The translations under genes were made by a program, and so were the position numbers. 64,000 nucleotides of DNA, taken from Methanothrix sp. Lineage in GTDB: Archaea > Halobacteriota > Methanosarcinia > Methanotrichales > Methanotrichaceae. The notes under the pieces were generated by a model. That model had not been told where the DNA came from. It saw only the letters and a list, made by a program, of their open reading frames with translations, and ran no database searches. Positions 34,366 to 41,701 of the stretch are shown piece by piece (the stretch's first letter is position 1; the number at the start of each line of letters is the position of its first letter). The stretch lies in assembly GCA_026394565.1 (NCBI GenBank), contig JAPKYA010000045.1, positions 1 through 64,000 of the forward strand, written 5' to 3'.

Positions 34366-35241
34366 ATGTACAGGATAGTTGGACGCAGGGAGATGGCCGG
34401 TGGAGACATCATTCTTAATGAGATTGATGCGCCCAAGATCGCCCGCATTGCCCAGCCGGGGCAGTTCGTGATTCTCAGGGCCAATGTGCTGGGTGAACGA
34501 ATCCCCATGACCATGGCCGACATCAACCCGGAAAAGGGGACCATAACCATCATCTTCCACGTGGTGGGCCGGTCCACTGCGCTCTTCAAGACCCTGCGGG
34601 TGGGCGATTCTTACCTGAATGTGGCCGGTCCCCTGGGCCGGCCCACTGAGGTAGGATTTGCGGGAACAGCCATCTGCGTGGGCGGGGGAACGGGCCTCGC
34701 TGTCCTCTATCCCATTGCCAAGAAGCTGAAGAGCCTCGGAAACCGGGTGGTGAGCATCATCGGGGCGCGCACGGCAGAGCTGGTCATCTTGCGAGAGGAG
34801 ATGGCCGCCGTCTCCGACGAGCTCTTGATCTGCACTGATGACGGTTCATTGGGGCGCAAAGCACTGGTGACGGAGCTTCTAATGGAAGCCCTGCAAAAGG
34901 AGACCCCGGGATTGGTGGTGGCCATCGGGCCTGTGCCCATGATGAAACTGGTCAGCGATATCACCCGGCCCCGCCATATCAAGACCATCGTCAGCCTAAA
35001 TCCCATCATGATCGACGGCACAGGCATGTGCGGCAGTTGCAGAGTTGAGGTAGGCAAAGAGACGAAGCTGGCCTGCGTGGACGGGCCGGAGTTTGACGGG
35101 CACCAGGTGAACTACGAGCTGCTCATGGCGCGCCTCTCCGCCTTCCATGAGGAGGAGAGGGAGGCCTTGCTGGCGCACGGGGAAGAAGAGGTGCATAAGT
35201 GCCGCATGAAGGAGGGGCTGTTGGAAGAAGAGCGGGAGTGA
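34366..35241 (+). CDS. NfnA/SudB-like FAD- and [2Fe-2S]-containing reductase subunit
   Basis: 291 residues, of the dihydroorotate dehydrogenase electron-transfer (PyrK-like) family: FAD-binding barrel (GQFVILRANVLGERIPMT), NAD(P)-binding GGGTGLAVLYPIAKKL, and the cysteine motif GMCGSCRVEVG plus LACVDGPEFD, which binds a [2Fe-2S] cluster. The small subunit of NADH-dependent ferredoxin:NADP reductase or sulfide dehydrogenase looks like this. The large glutamate-synthase-like partner, normally adjacent, is absent; endonuclease III follows by 1 nt instead. Confidence 0.82.
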   Translation: MYRIVGRREMAGGDIILNEIDAPKIARIAQPGQFVILRANVLGERIPMTMADINPEKGTITIIFHVVGRSTALFKTLRVGDSYLNVAGPLGRPTEVGFAGTAICVGGGTGLAVLYPIAKKLKSLGNRVVSIIGARTAELVILREEMAAVSDELLICTDDGSLGRKALVTELLMEALQKETPGLVVAIGPVPMMKLVSDITRPRHIKTIVSLNPIMIDGTGMCGSCRVEVGKETKLACVDGPEFDGHQVNYELLMARLSAFHEEEREALLAHGEEEVHKCRMKEGLLEEERE

Positions 35242-35242
35242 G

Positions 35243-35944
35243 ATGGACGAGCAAAAGGTCGCGAAATGCATTGCCATCCTGGAGAAGGAATACGGAGTAC
35301 CAGAGCCAAAAGAGATCGATCCCGTGGATCTGCTGGTCATGACCATCCTCTCTCAGAACACCAGCGATACCAACAGCCTGCGGGCCTTTGCCCTCTTGAA
35401 AAGCACTTTTGCCGGCTACGAGGAGATACTTGCCGCATCGGATGAAGCTGTGGCCGACGCGATTCGCGCGGGGGGCCTGGCGGAGATAAAGGCCCGGCGC
35501 ATAAAAGAGGCTCTTGTCAGGATCAAGCAGGATGCGGGGGCGATCTCCCTCTCCTTTCTGGCCGATATGGGCAAGGAAGAGGCCATGCAATATCTGCTAT
35601 CCCTGCCAGGCGTGGGGCCCAAGACGGCGTCCGTGGTGCTCCTCTTCGCCTTTTCTATGCCTTTCCTGCCTGTGGACACGCACGTCTATCGCCTCTCGCA
35701 ACGACTGGGACTGGTGGCCGAGGATGTCAAGGCGGAGAAGGCGCAGCCGATTTTAGAGCGGCTCGTTCCGACGGAGAAGTATCTCTCTCTGCATCTGAAC
35801 CTGATAAAGCACGGCAGGCTCATTTGCCGGGCGCGAGGGCCAAAACATGAAGAGTGCGCCCTGAGGAGTTGCTGCGATTATTACCTGCAAGGGCCAAAAG
35901 CCTTAAATGATAGTAAAAACCACCCCAAGTCCGCGCTCCTGTAG
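35243..35944 (+). CDS. nth: endonuclease III-family DNA glycosylase
   Basis: 233 residues, HhH-GPD fold: VMTILSQNTSDTNSLRAF, helix-hairpin-helix LPGVGPKTASVVLLF with catalytic Lys in PGVGPKT and Asp in PVDTHVYRL, and a C-terminal cysteine cluster (CRARGPKHEECALRSCC) for a [4Fe-4S] cluster. It removes oxidised pyrimidines or mismatched bases. Its stop codon TAG (35942-35944) lies inside the tRNA-Glu gene, so its last 10 nt overlap the tRNA. Confidence 0.88.
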   Translation: MDEQKVAKCIAILEKEYGVPEPKEIDPVDLLVMTILSQNTSDTNSLRAFALLKSTFAGYEEILAASDEAVADAIRAGGLAEIKARRIKEALVRIKQDAGAISLSFLADMGKEEAMQYLLSLPGVGPKTASVVLLFAFSMPFLPVDTHVYRLSQRLGLVAEDVKAEKAQPILERLVPTEKYLSLHLNLIKHGRLICRARGPKHEECALRSCCDYYLQGPKALNDSKNHPKSALL

Positions 35945-36009
35945 TGTAGCTCGGCCAATCATGAAGGACTCTCACTCCTTCGACTCGGGTTCAAATCCCG
36001 ACGGGAGCA
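35935..36009 (+). tRNA. tRNA-Glu (anticodon CTC)
   Basis: 75 nt. The acceptor GCTCCTG pairs with CGGGAGC (one G-U), the anticodon stem AAGGA/TCCTT encloses loop CTCTCAC with anticodon CTC, and the T-loop is GTTCAAATC. CCA is not encoded. Its 3' end (35996-36009) is the integration site of the provirus; the element restores the sequence, so the tRNA is intact. Confidence 0.93.
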
Positions 36010-36010
36010 T
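35996..36010 (+). other. attL (tRNA-Glu 3' end)
   Basis: 15-bp core TCCCGACGGGAGCAT, repeated at 56192-56206. Five bases inside, the sequence TTACTGAGTA (36015-36024) recurs in direct orientation near attR (56168-56177) and may be an arm-type integrase site. Confidence 0.85.
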
Positions 36011-36062
36011 ATAATTACTGAGTAATGCAATAAGTCTTTTAGGTGGGGAAATTATTCATTGT

Positions 36063-36381
36063 CATTTACTTGCACCACAAGAAATGACTCAGGGATTAAG
36101 CGGAGGCCTCACAAGGGTTTCCGCTTTTCTCTAGTTCTGCTTCATGCCTGTCTAGGTATTCTTTAATTGCTTCAACAGCTACTTCGCTTTGACCGCGAAA
36201 CTGGCCTGTCTTCTTATAGACATAATCCTTCAGTCGCTTTTCGACCTCATCGGGTAAGTATATTCCAAGTCGTCCCATGCTCCTTTATCTTGTCCTCAAT
36301 AGTTTAAAAGCGTTATGGTGCATATGTACCAAAGCCTTGATATACTCATCGAGTGTATTAGTGTATTGGTGCAAGTAAATG
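36063..36381. repeat. perfect 15-bp inverted repeat flanking the RHH gene
   Basis: CATTTACTTGCACCA (36063-36077) and its exact complement TGGTGCAAGTAAATG (36367-36381) bracket the RHH gene at 36096-36278; the right copy covers the start codon of the SWIM gene. It fits an operator pair for the RHH protein, allowing looping, but could also mark a small mobile cassette. Confidence 0.65.
36096..36278 (-). CDS. ribbon-helix-helix regulator
   Basis: 60 residues: MGRLGIYLPDEVEKRLKDYV then FRGQSEVAVEAIKEYLDRH, the beta-helix-helix pattern of CopG/Arc proteins. Transcribed away from the plus-strand early operon. The 15-bp inverted repeat around it suggests autoregulation and control of the operon at 36379. 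Likely a lysis-lysogeny type repressor of the element. Confidence 0.75.
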   Translation of the reverse strand: MGRLGIYLPDEVEKRLKDYVYKKTGQFRGQSEVAVEAIKEYLDRHEAELEKSGNPCEASA

Positions 36382-36768
36382 TTGAACAGAATTTTAGCAG
36401 CAAGCCCGGTCACTCAGATCCGGGAAGCCGTAAAGCAGTTGATAACCTTCCATAACCACGGCATAGAGCCTCAGGAGATGCCCGATTTATATCGACTCTC
36501 CGTTGATATGGTGCTGGTCCTCAATAACAAGAAGGATGCCTATTATGTCACCACGCCCAAAACATGCTCCTGCCCGGCGGCCGTCTATAACCCAGGCCCA
36601 TGCAAGCATTCCCGGAAGTACTTCCCTCAATCCATGAGGCAGGTAGCCACAGAAGGCCCTCGGATGCTCGCCAGGCAGGGCGAGGATGGTATCAGGCCAA
36701 AGCTTCCAGCCTTCAGGCCTTTTGATACCCTCCCATCAGAGGAGAAGGCCACCGCGGAGGTGGCCTAG
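36379..36768 (+). CDS. SWIM zinc-finger protein
   Basis: 129 residues. CSCPAAVYNPGPCKH matches CxCx(n)CxH, the SWIM zinc finger that mediates DNA or protein contacts. First gene of the plus-strand early operon (36379-38859), in which most genes touch or overlap. Its start codon lies inside the right inverted repeat. Archaeal elements often encode such proteins; the exact role is unknown. Confidence 0.72.
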   Translation: MLNRILAASPVTQIREAVKQLITFHNHGIEPQEMPDLYRLSVDMVLVLNNKKDAYYVTTPKTCSCPAAVYNPGPCKHSRKYFPQSMRQVATEGPRMLARQGEDGIRPKLPAFRPFDTLPSEEKATAEVA

Positions 36769-37341
36769 ATGGCCACAGCATCACTTTCTGAGGGCACCGC
36801 GGCCAGCATCTTGAATAGGGCAGGCCCCCAGGGCGATCTCGCAGATTTATGCGCAACTCTTGGCGACTTCGAATTGTTGGCCTTCCAGGTCTCCAGCTTA
36901 AAGATGGATACCCTGGAGAAGGAAGCGGGGGTCTTGAAGGAGGTCCTTGATCGCATAGCGCCGCTCGTTCCAATCTTGAGCAAAAAATATGAGGCGTTCT
37001 ATCGTCCGGTGTTGGTCGTTCTTACCCAACGAGATGAAATTCCCCTCCCCCGGTCAGAGGGTGCTTATTTTTTCAGTGAGCACCGGCTAGCTCTCTATGA
37101 AGACGGGAGCCTGGTGAGAACGCATCGCTTTGGCCAGTGGACGGGCGGACCACAACCTGGCTGGGAGCTCGCAGAAGAGGATGAATTAACCCCGGATGCT
37201 GCAATTGCAGCCTTCGGACTTCCTGCGATTGCTGAGGGCTTCATAAAAGCATTTCAGGAAGCACATTCGACAACCATCTTGAAAGATGAGTTGGAGGGAC
37301 GGCTGGCGGCCTTGACCCGGGTGCTGGAGGTAATACAATGA
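36769..37341 (+). CDS. hypothetical provirus protein
   Basis: 190 residues, acidic, helical at both ends with a central beta region (HRLALYEDGSLVRTHRFGQW). Directly abuts the SWIM gene and overlaps the next gene by 4 nt. No recognised family. Confidence 0.6.
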   Translation: MATASLSEGTAASILNRAGPQGDLADLCATLGDFELLAFQVSSLKMDTLEKEAGVLKEVLDRIAPLVPILSKKYEAFYRPVLVVLTQRDEIPLPRSEGAYFFSEHRLALYEDGSLVRTHRFGQWTGGPQPGWELAEEDELTPDAAIAAFGLPAIAEGFIKAFQEAHSTTILKDELEGRLAALTRVLEVIQ

Positions 37342-37631
37342 AGGTGAGTGGGGGTGAAAAAACGAAAACGACGAAGAGATCTGAAGCTATCACATCCAAC
37401 TCCCGGGCATTTCAATTCCCAACTATTCCTATCCTTCCACAAGGCCGTTCCATCGGGGGCATCCTTGAGCGTTCTGAGGCAGTCGGCGGCGGCCTGCTCG
37501 GTGTTTCCGTGTCGGGTCGGGAATATCTCGTAGACGAAAGCCTCCAAGAATCTCTGGCAGGATTGCTCGGCCAGCAGGTAGCCATCTGCCGGGTATGCGG
37601 GAAATGGGGCGGCGGGAGGATGCCGGCATGA
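37338..37631 (+). CDS. small provirus protein family member
   Basis: 97 residues. The last 70 match the 497-742 protein (FPTIPILP, GRSIGGILE, EYLVDESL, GQQVAICRVCGKWG). Overlaps its neighbours by 4 nt on both sides, so translation is coupled. Probably a small beta-barrel-like fold. Function unknown. Confidence 0.65.
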   Translation: MKVSGGEKTKTTKRSEAITSNSRAFQFPTIPILPQGRSIGGILERSEAVGGGLLGVSVSGREYLVDESLQESLAGLLGQQVAICRVCGKWGGGRMPA

Positions 37632-37837
37632 ATTCAGAAAAGCTCCACCACAACGGTAGGGTCTTTGGTCTCCTCGCCTCCATCCGGCCGGATGAAGAAT
37701 GCCAGATAGCTCAAATCGGCAAGAGGCTTGTGGTGCTGCCCCAGGACCTCGGCCTGTTGGGGTACCTCGGCCAGGGAATCGGCGTGGTCAAGATAGACGA
37801 GAACTACCACGTCCGGGGGACCACATGCACGCAATAA
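37628..37837 (+). CDS. small provirus protein, distant member of the same family
   Basis: 69 residues from ATG at 37628 (ATGA overlap with the previous stop). The core VLPQDLGLLGYLGQGIGVVKID resembles SLAGLLGQQVAICRV of the previous protein and the matching part of 50549-50806. It ends YHVRGTTC. Function unknown. Confidence 0.6.
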   Translation: MNSEKLHHNGRVFGLLASIRPDEECQIAQIGKRLVVLPQDLGLLGYLGQGIGVVKIDENYHVRGTTCTQ

Positions 37838-38064
37838 GACTTGACTCGATAGATAAGGCTCTCCTGGCCGCGATCGAAGCACGTCCGGGCCAGCATATGG
37901 CCGGGGTCTTGCGAGGCTTCAAGCTCCGGCGGGGATCGCAATCCCACGCCAGGATAAGGCAACTGGCCACCGGAGGATTTGTCAAGCTGGATCGAACGAG
38001 CCAGAGAGGAAGGGTCTTCTGCCATCTCACCGACGCCGGCAAAAAAAGCCTTGCGGAGGCCTAA
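37825..38064 (+). CDS. winged-helix DNA-binding protein
   Basis: 79 residues from ATG at 37825, overlapping the previous gene by 13 nt. Helix LDSIDKALLAAIEARPGQ, recognition region SHARIRQLATGGFVKLDR, wing RGRVFCHLTDAGKKSL: a typical MarR/ArsR-like small winged helix. It parallels the 735-986 protein. Likely a regulator of the early operon. Confidence 0.7.
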   Translation: MHAIRLDSIDKALLAAIEARPGQHMAGVLRGFKLRRGSQSHARIRQLATGGFVKLDRTSQRGRVFCHLTDAGKKSLAEA

Positions 38065-38066
38065 CC

Positions 38067-38171
38067 ATGCACGCAATAGGCAACCGAAAACGCCGGAGAG
38101 CTGCAGCCCAACGCCGTGAGATCGTGAGACGATGGAGACAGGCCCGAATCCTGGCCGTTCTCTCTTTTTAG
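38067..38171 (+). CDS. very small basic protein
   Basis: 34 residues, 12 of them Arg or Lys (GNRKRRRAAAQRREIVRRW), read from ATG at 38067, 2 nt after the previous stop, to TAG at 38169-38171. A GGAGG site for the next gene follows its stop immediately. The operon position supports it; it could bind nucleic acid. Confidence 0.45.
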   Translation: MHAIGNRKRRRAAAQRREIVRRWRQARILAVLSF

Positions 38172-38184
38172 GAGGGCTCCGACA

Positions 38185-38859
38185 ATGCAAGAGCCGTCTA
38201 GCTTAGCGGATGCTATTCTTGAAATTCCCGCCTCGGAGCTGCAGCACTTTTTTGATGATCTCATTTTGACCTTCGATTCCTTGAATGATCTTCTGAAGGA
38301 TCAGGGCATACTCAGAGGCAAGGAGCTTGCAGAACTCAACACCAGGGCCTCCCAGGCCGTGAAAGAGGCCAGATCACCCATAGAAAAGTTGCTTGTTCTC
38401 AATGCCTACATCAGGAAGCAAATAGGCCATGCAGGCCGGGCTCTGCAGGCCAGGCCGCCCACAACACCCACAGATCAGGGGGTGATCAGGCAGGCCATTA
38501 CAAAGATCCACCTCCGGGCCGTGGCCATTGTAGAGCATGTTAAGACCATCGCAGAGGGAAAGAAAGAGGTTGCATTCAGTTCAGTACAAACCAGGGACTT
38601 CTTGGCGGGAAGAGAGGGCAAACCTCCCTCCAGGAGAGACGCGATAAGAGCACTGAGAAGAGCAGAGAAGCTTTGCCCGGCGCTACTTTGTGGCCACACG
38701 CCAGGGGATGGCCGCCAGACCATCAGGCTTACGGCCAAAACGGATGATTTTAAAGATTCTGAAATTGTGAAAGAAGACAGTGACCGCGGCCAAAGGCAAC
38801 GATCCAGGATGGAAGAGCTAAGGATAATCTTCTTCAAAGAGGGGGTGAGCCGTGTTTAG
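38185..38859 (+). CDS. hypothetical helical protein with C-terminal HTH-like part
   Basis: 224 residues. The N-terminal 100 are helical (HFFDDLILTFDSLNDLL). A later segment, TRDFLAGREGKPPSRRDAIRALRRAEKLCP, resembles a helix-turn-helix with a following wing. GGAGG 9 nt before ATG. Last gene of the early operon. Possibly a replication or regulatory protein; no clear family. Confidence 0.55.
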   Translation: MQEPSSLADAILEIPASELQHFFDDLILTFDSLNDLLKDQGILRGKELAELNTRASQAVKEARSPIEKLLVLNAYIRKQIGHAGRALQARPPTTPTDQGVIRQAITKIHLRAVAIVEHVKTIAEGKKEVAFSSVQTRDFLAGREGKPPSRRDAIRALRRAEKLCPALLCGHTPGDGRQTIRLTAKTDDFKDSEIVKEDSDRGQRQRSRMEELRIIFFKEGVSRV

Positions 38860-39116
38860 TTTCAAGGCAGCAATGCCCTAAATTGTACACTAAAAATATT
38901 TAAATCAATTGAATGTATTAACTGTTTCACTATTCTCAGTTTTGGCTATATCGCCTGTTCGGTTCGTGTTCTATTATAATTGCATAAGAATATTATTTCC
39001 TTGGCGAGACTGATATCATTCCCAGACCGTTGCTAAAGGGAACAATTTAGTTCTATTGAACCAAAGCTTTTTAGCTTTGAAACTACCTATTTAATATAAT
39101 TCTAAAGGTGAAATCC

Positions 39117-39854
39117 ATGAAAAACATCCGGCCAATAATTTTGCTCTGTATCACCGCAGTTCTGCTGGCCTCTTGCGCCAGCGCGTTTCCCCTTAGCGGC
39201 CAATCTGGTCAGGCAGGTGTCACTGTCTATGGAATAATCACCCAGGACCTTAACGACCAGACCATGAGGATCTTTGTAGACATCGGCAAAGCTCCTAACC
39301 ATTCCATAGGGACGGTCTCGCTGGTGGACAGCGAGGATAAGTTCTATTCCCCTTCCATGGAAGGGACCGAACACCTGGATAGTGGGTGGCACAAAGACCG
39401 TTTTTTCCTATCATACGATGTCCCCAAAGGCACCGTGATAAAGCGGCTGAAAATTGAGCCTATGTTGCCAGGTCACAAACCAGGAGAGCCCTTCTCGATA
39501 AATTGGGATTCTATACCGGAAGCATCGAATGGAGATCTGGAAATGAAGATGTATGGAGTTAAGTCCTATGAAACAGAGGCCGAGAACGAAATGTCCTGGA
39601 TGTTTGACATAAAGCTCAGCAGCAATTACTCGGAGAATATCCCCATATCAGCCAAAGACTTCAGCATGGTGGACCAATATGGATGGGAGTATGATGGAAC
39701 TGACTATGTCGATTCTTACCAGGATTTGGGGCAGTTGACGCCGGGTGAGTCTATGCGGTTTGGTGTGACGTTCACCAGGATATCTAAGCTCTCTCGCCCC
39801 GTGATGTTGAAGTATAAGGGCATAAACTTAGATATATCGGCATGGACTGGGTAG
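39117..39854 (+). CDS. secreted beta-sandwich protein, cargo
   Basis: 245 residues. Signal segment IILLCITAVLLASCASAF, possibly a lipoprotein-type cleavage near Cys. Two beta-sandwich repeats: the second, with ISAKDFSMVDQYGWEYD and LTPGESMRFGVTFTRIS, resembles DUF4352-type immunoglobulin folds. I chose ATG at 39117 with GGTG upstream. Such host-like surface proteins inside a provirus are probably lysogenic cargo. Confidence 0.6.
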   Translation: MKNIRPIILLCITAVLLASCASAFPLSGQSGQAGVTVYGIITQDLNDQTMRIFVDIGKAPNHSIGTVSLVDSEDKFYSPSMEGTEHLDSGWHKDRFFLSYDVPKGTVIKRLKIEPMLPGHKPGEPFSINWDSIPEASNGDLEMKMYGVKSYETEAENEMSWMFDIKLSSNYSENIPISAKDFSMVDQYGWEYDGTDYVDSYQDLGQLTPGESMRFGVTFTRISKLSRPVMLKYKGINLDISAWTG

Positions 39855-39999
39855 AGAAGCCAGCTCGCCTCCTGGCCGTCCATTGATCCTTAAGCGATCT
39901 CTGGCCAGGCCTATGTTATCCCCCGGGCCAGGAGATCCGGGCCTTAGGGGGCATTTTAAAAATTAATTTCTGCAGCTATATTAAAATAGTAGTTGGCCG

Positions 40000-40050
40000 C
40001 TTCTTATGTAACGGATTCGATCTTTTCTTATGGCAATGTTACATAAGAAG
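40000..40050. repeat. inverted-repeat element TTCTTATGTAAC, copy A
   Basis: CTTCTTATGTAAC and GTTACATAAGAAG are separated by 25 bp; the spacer contains a further TTCTTATG half-copy. A second element with the same core and layout lies at 52729-52782. Both are downstream of the paralogous genes at 40278 and 52812. The rest of 39855-40277 shows no gene. Confidence 0.7.
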
Positions 40051-40277
40051 AGTGGAGACCACGCCTCTCCCGGCCTACAGGATGTCTTGCTTTAGACCTT
40101 GCTGGGGGCCGAAGAGAAGATCTCCTGTAAGACGGCAGCCCTGGCCCATCTTTTTGCAGCTCCCCATCGCTTAGGCAAAAAGGAGGCCGGAAAACGAAGC
40201 TACTGTTATAGTTATTGCAAAACAACAACCTATTATTAGTATTCATGTCTTGCTATTATAATAATAGGTCGCTATTC

Positions 40278-40811
40278 CTACACGTGCAGTTCTGTGTGAA
40301 TCCCCAGCGTCTTCGCCTTCATCGCCCTAGCCTTCTGCAGCGCCTCGCTCTCTCCCATCCTCCTGCAGCTCCCAAGATACTTTGTGACGATCCTATCGCC
40401 CTCCTGCCAGGAGCAGACCCACCGGGGATAGTTCTGCCGCCCCTTCTTTTGCGTGTCCTTCCACAAATCCACCCGCCTGACGGTCAGGTCTTCAAGCCTG
40501 GCTATGCTCTGTAGCTCTCTGGCCGCCTGCTGTAGCTCCTTTGCTCGCTCCCGCCTGGCTGTAGCCTCGACCTCCAATCCCTCGATGCCTGCCAGTGTGC
40601 CGGCCTCCCGGCTCAGGTTATGGGCGTTTTCTCTCAGCTCCCGCGCCTTCTGGCGGGCCGGTGTGTCGTGAACCATCCGCGTGCCATCTCCTTTGTTTTC
40701 CTTTGATTTTGCTTTTATCCAGACGGGCCGCCCATCACATCGTTCTCGCCGGTTGGCCTGGATCTCCATAGGGTCCTTGCGTGCCATCACGGTCCTTACT
40801 CCTGGCCGCAT
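40278..40811 (-). CDS. paralogous provirus protein A (DUF6788-like C terminus)
   Basis: 177 residues: basic N terminus, long coiled coil (Arg/Glu/Leu-rich, about 60-125), then a compact C-terminal domain, YPRWVCSWQEGDRIVTKYLG followed by ALQKARAMKAKTLGI. The latter half matches the protein at 52812-53210. I chose ATG at 40811 with GGTGA 8 nt upstream; a second start with AGGAG is at 40787. An inverted-repeat operator around the TATA box lies 40 bp upstream. The C-terminal domain resembles one I remember as DUF6788. Probable DNA-binding autoregulator. Confidence 0.65.
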   Translation of the reverse strand: MRPGVRTVMARKDPMEIQANRRERCDGRPVWIKAKSKENKGDGTRMVHDTPARQKARELRENAHNLSREAGTLAGIEGLEVEATARRERAKELQQAARELQSIARLEDLTVRRVDLWKDTQKKGRQNYPRWVCSWQEGDRIVTKYLGSCRRMGESEALQKARAMKAKTLGIHTELHV

Positions 40812-40851
40812 GTGATACTTCACCTTGCTCAGGGGTGTTTCTCACAATACA

Positions 40852-40900
40852 TAGTAGTACTAGATCATATATAAAGTTATTGGATAATCTAGTACTACTA
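40852..40900 (-). promoter_or_regulatory. operator A: 14-bp inverted repeat around a TATA box
   Basis: Arms TAGTAGTACTAGAT (40852-40865) and its exact complement (40887-40900) enclose a 21-bp spacer that, on the minus strand, holds CTTTATATATG, a good archaeal TATA box. Compare operator B at 53240-53286, with the same outer bases and the same spacing. Confidence 0.75.
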
Positions 40901-41037
40901 AATGAAAGAAGAGCACTCACCGTCACAAAATCGATATGCATAAAAAAGATGATTCATCCAGTGCGCGCCGTTCGCTGCCTGACTGCGCGAGTCCGGCGTC
41001 CGGGCCGGAAGGTCCGCCCAGTAAGAGTGCCAACTAC

Positions 41038-41112
41038 ACTTTAGACTGTTATGAGCCGCATCATATCGAAAAATAAATAATCAAATTGCATAGACGCTAA
41101 ACAGTCTAAAGT
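41038..41112. repeat. 13-bp inverted repeat between divergent genes
   Basis: ACTTTAGACTGTT (41038-41050) and its complement AACAGTCTAAAGT (41100-41112), 49 bp apart, in the 320-bp gap between operator A and the HEAT gene. Possibly another regulator site or a structured RNA. No gene was seen in this gap. Confidence 0.5.
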
Positions 41113-41221
41113 ACAACCTCGGTTTGCGGCCTTCGCCCCCTTGTCAGCCCGCATGTATCGGGGCAGAGTGACCTGAGGCATTGCCCTAATCTTTATATCT
41201 CCTCAAAAGAGGTTAGGGTGT

Positions 41222-41701
41222 ATGAGACTTGTGGCTTTGGTGCTGATGGGGCTGCTCCTGGGGGCGGTGGCGGGCGTGGGAATGGCCACGGGAGGGCTGC
41301 CAACTGTGAACGCATTTATTCAAGCTCTCGGGGACAATGATAGTCACAAGCGAATGGATGCGGCTGTCAGCCTTGGCGATCTGGGCGATCCTCGCGCTGT
41401 AGAACCATTGATCTCGGCTCTGAATGATAGTAATGTATACGTCCGAGATGAAGCGGCCAGGGCTTTAGGAGAGATCGGGGATCGTCGTGCCACAGATTCA
41501 TTAATACGAGTCCTAAAAGAGGATCTTGCGTCTCAATCAAATACAAGCCGTAGGGGGCGATATACTCCCCGCATCGATCGTTTATCTGTTGTGGAATCGC
41601 TTGCGGACCTTGCCGACCCAAAATCGATTGATATATTGAGCCAAATTTTGAGAGGGCCATTTAGGCCCTCTAAGTCCTCCTCTGTCCGAGCTGCATCTTA
41701 A
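41222..41701 (+). CDS. secreted HEAT-repeat protein, short
   Basis: 159 residues: signal segment (VALVLMGLLLGAVAGVGMATG) and two clear HEAT/PBS-lyase repeats (RMDAAVSLGDLGDPRAVEPLISAL, VRDEAARALGEIGDRRATDSLIRVL) with a partial third (ESLADLADPKSIDILSQIL). TATA-like TTTATAT about 25 bp upstream. The end overlaps the tape-measure gene tail to tail by 32 nt. Longer HEAT proteins are common; the abrupt end suggests truncation. Confidence 0.7.
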   Translation: MRLVALVLMGLLLGAVAGVGMATGGLPTVNAFIQALGDNDSHKRMDAAVSLGDLGDPRAVEPLISALNDSNVYVRDEAARALGEIGDRRATDSLIRVLKEDLASQSNTSRRGRYTPRIDRLSVVESLADLADPKSIDILSQILRGPFRPSKSSSVRAAS

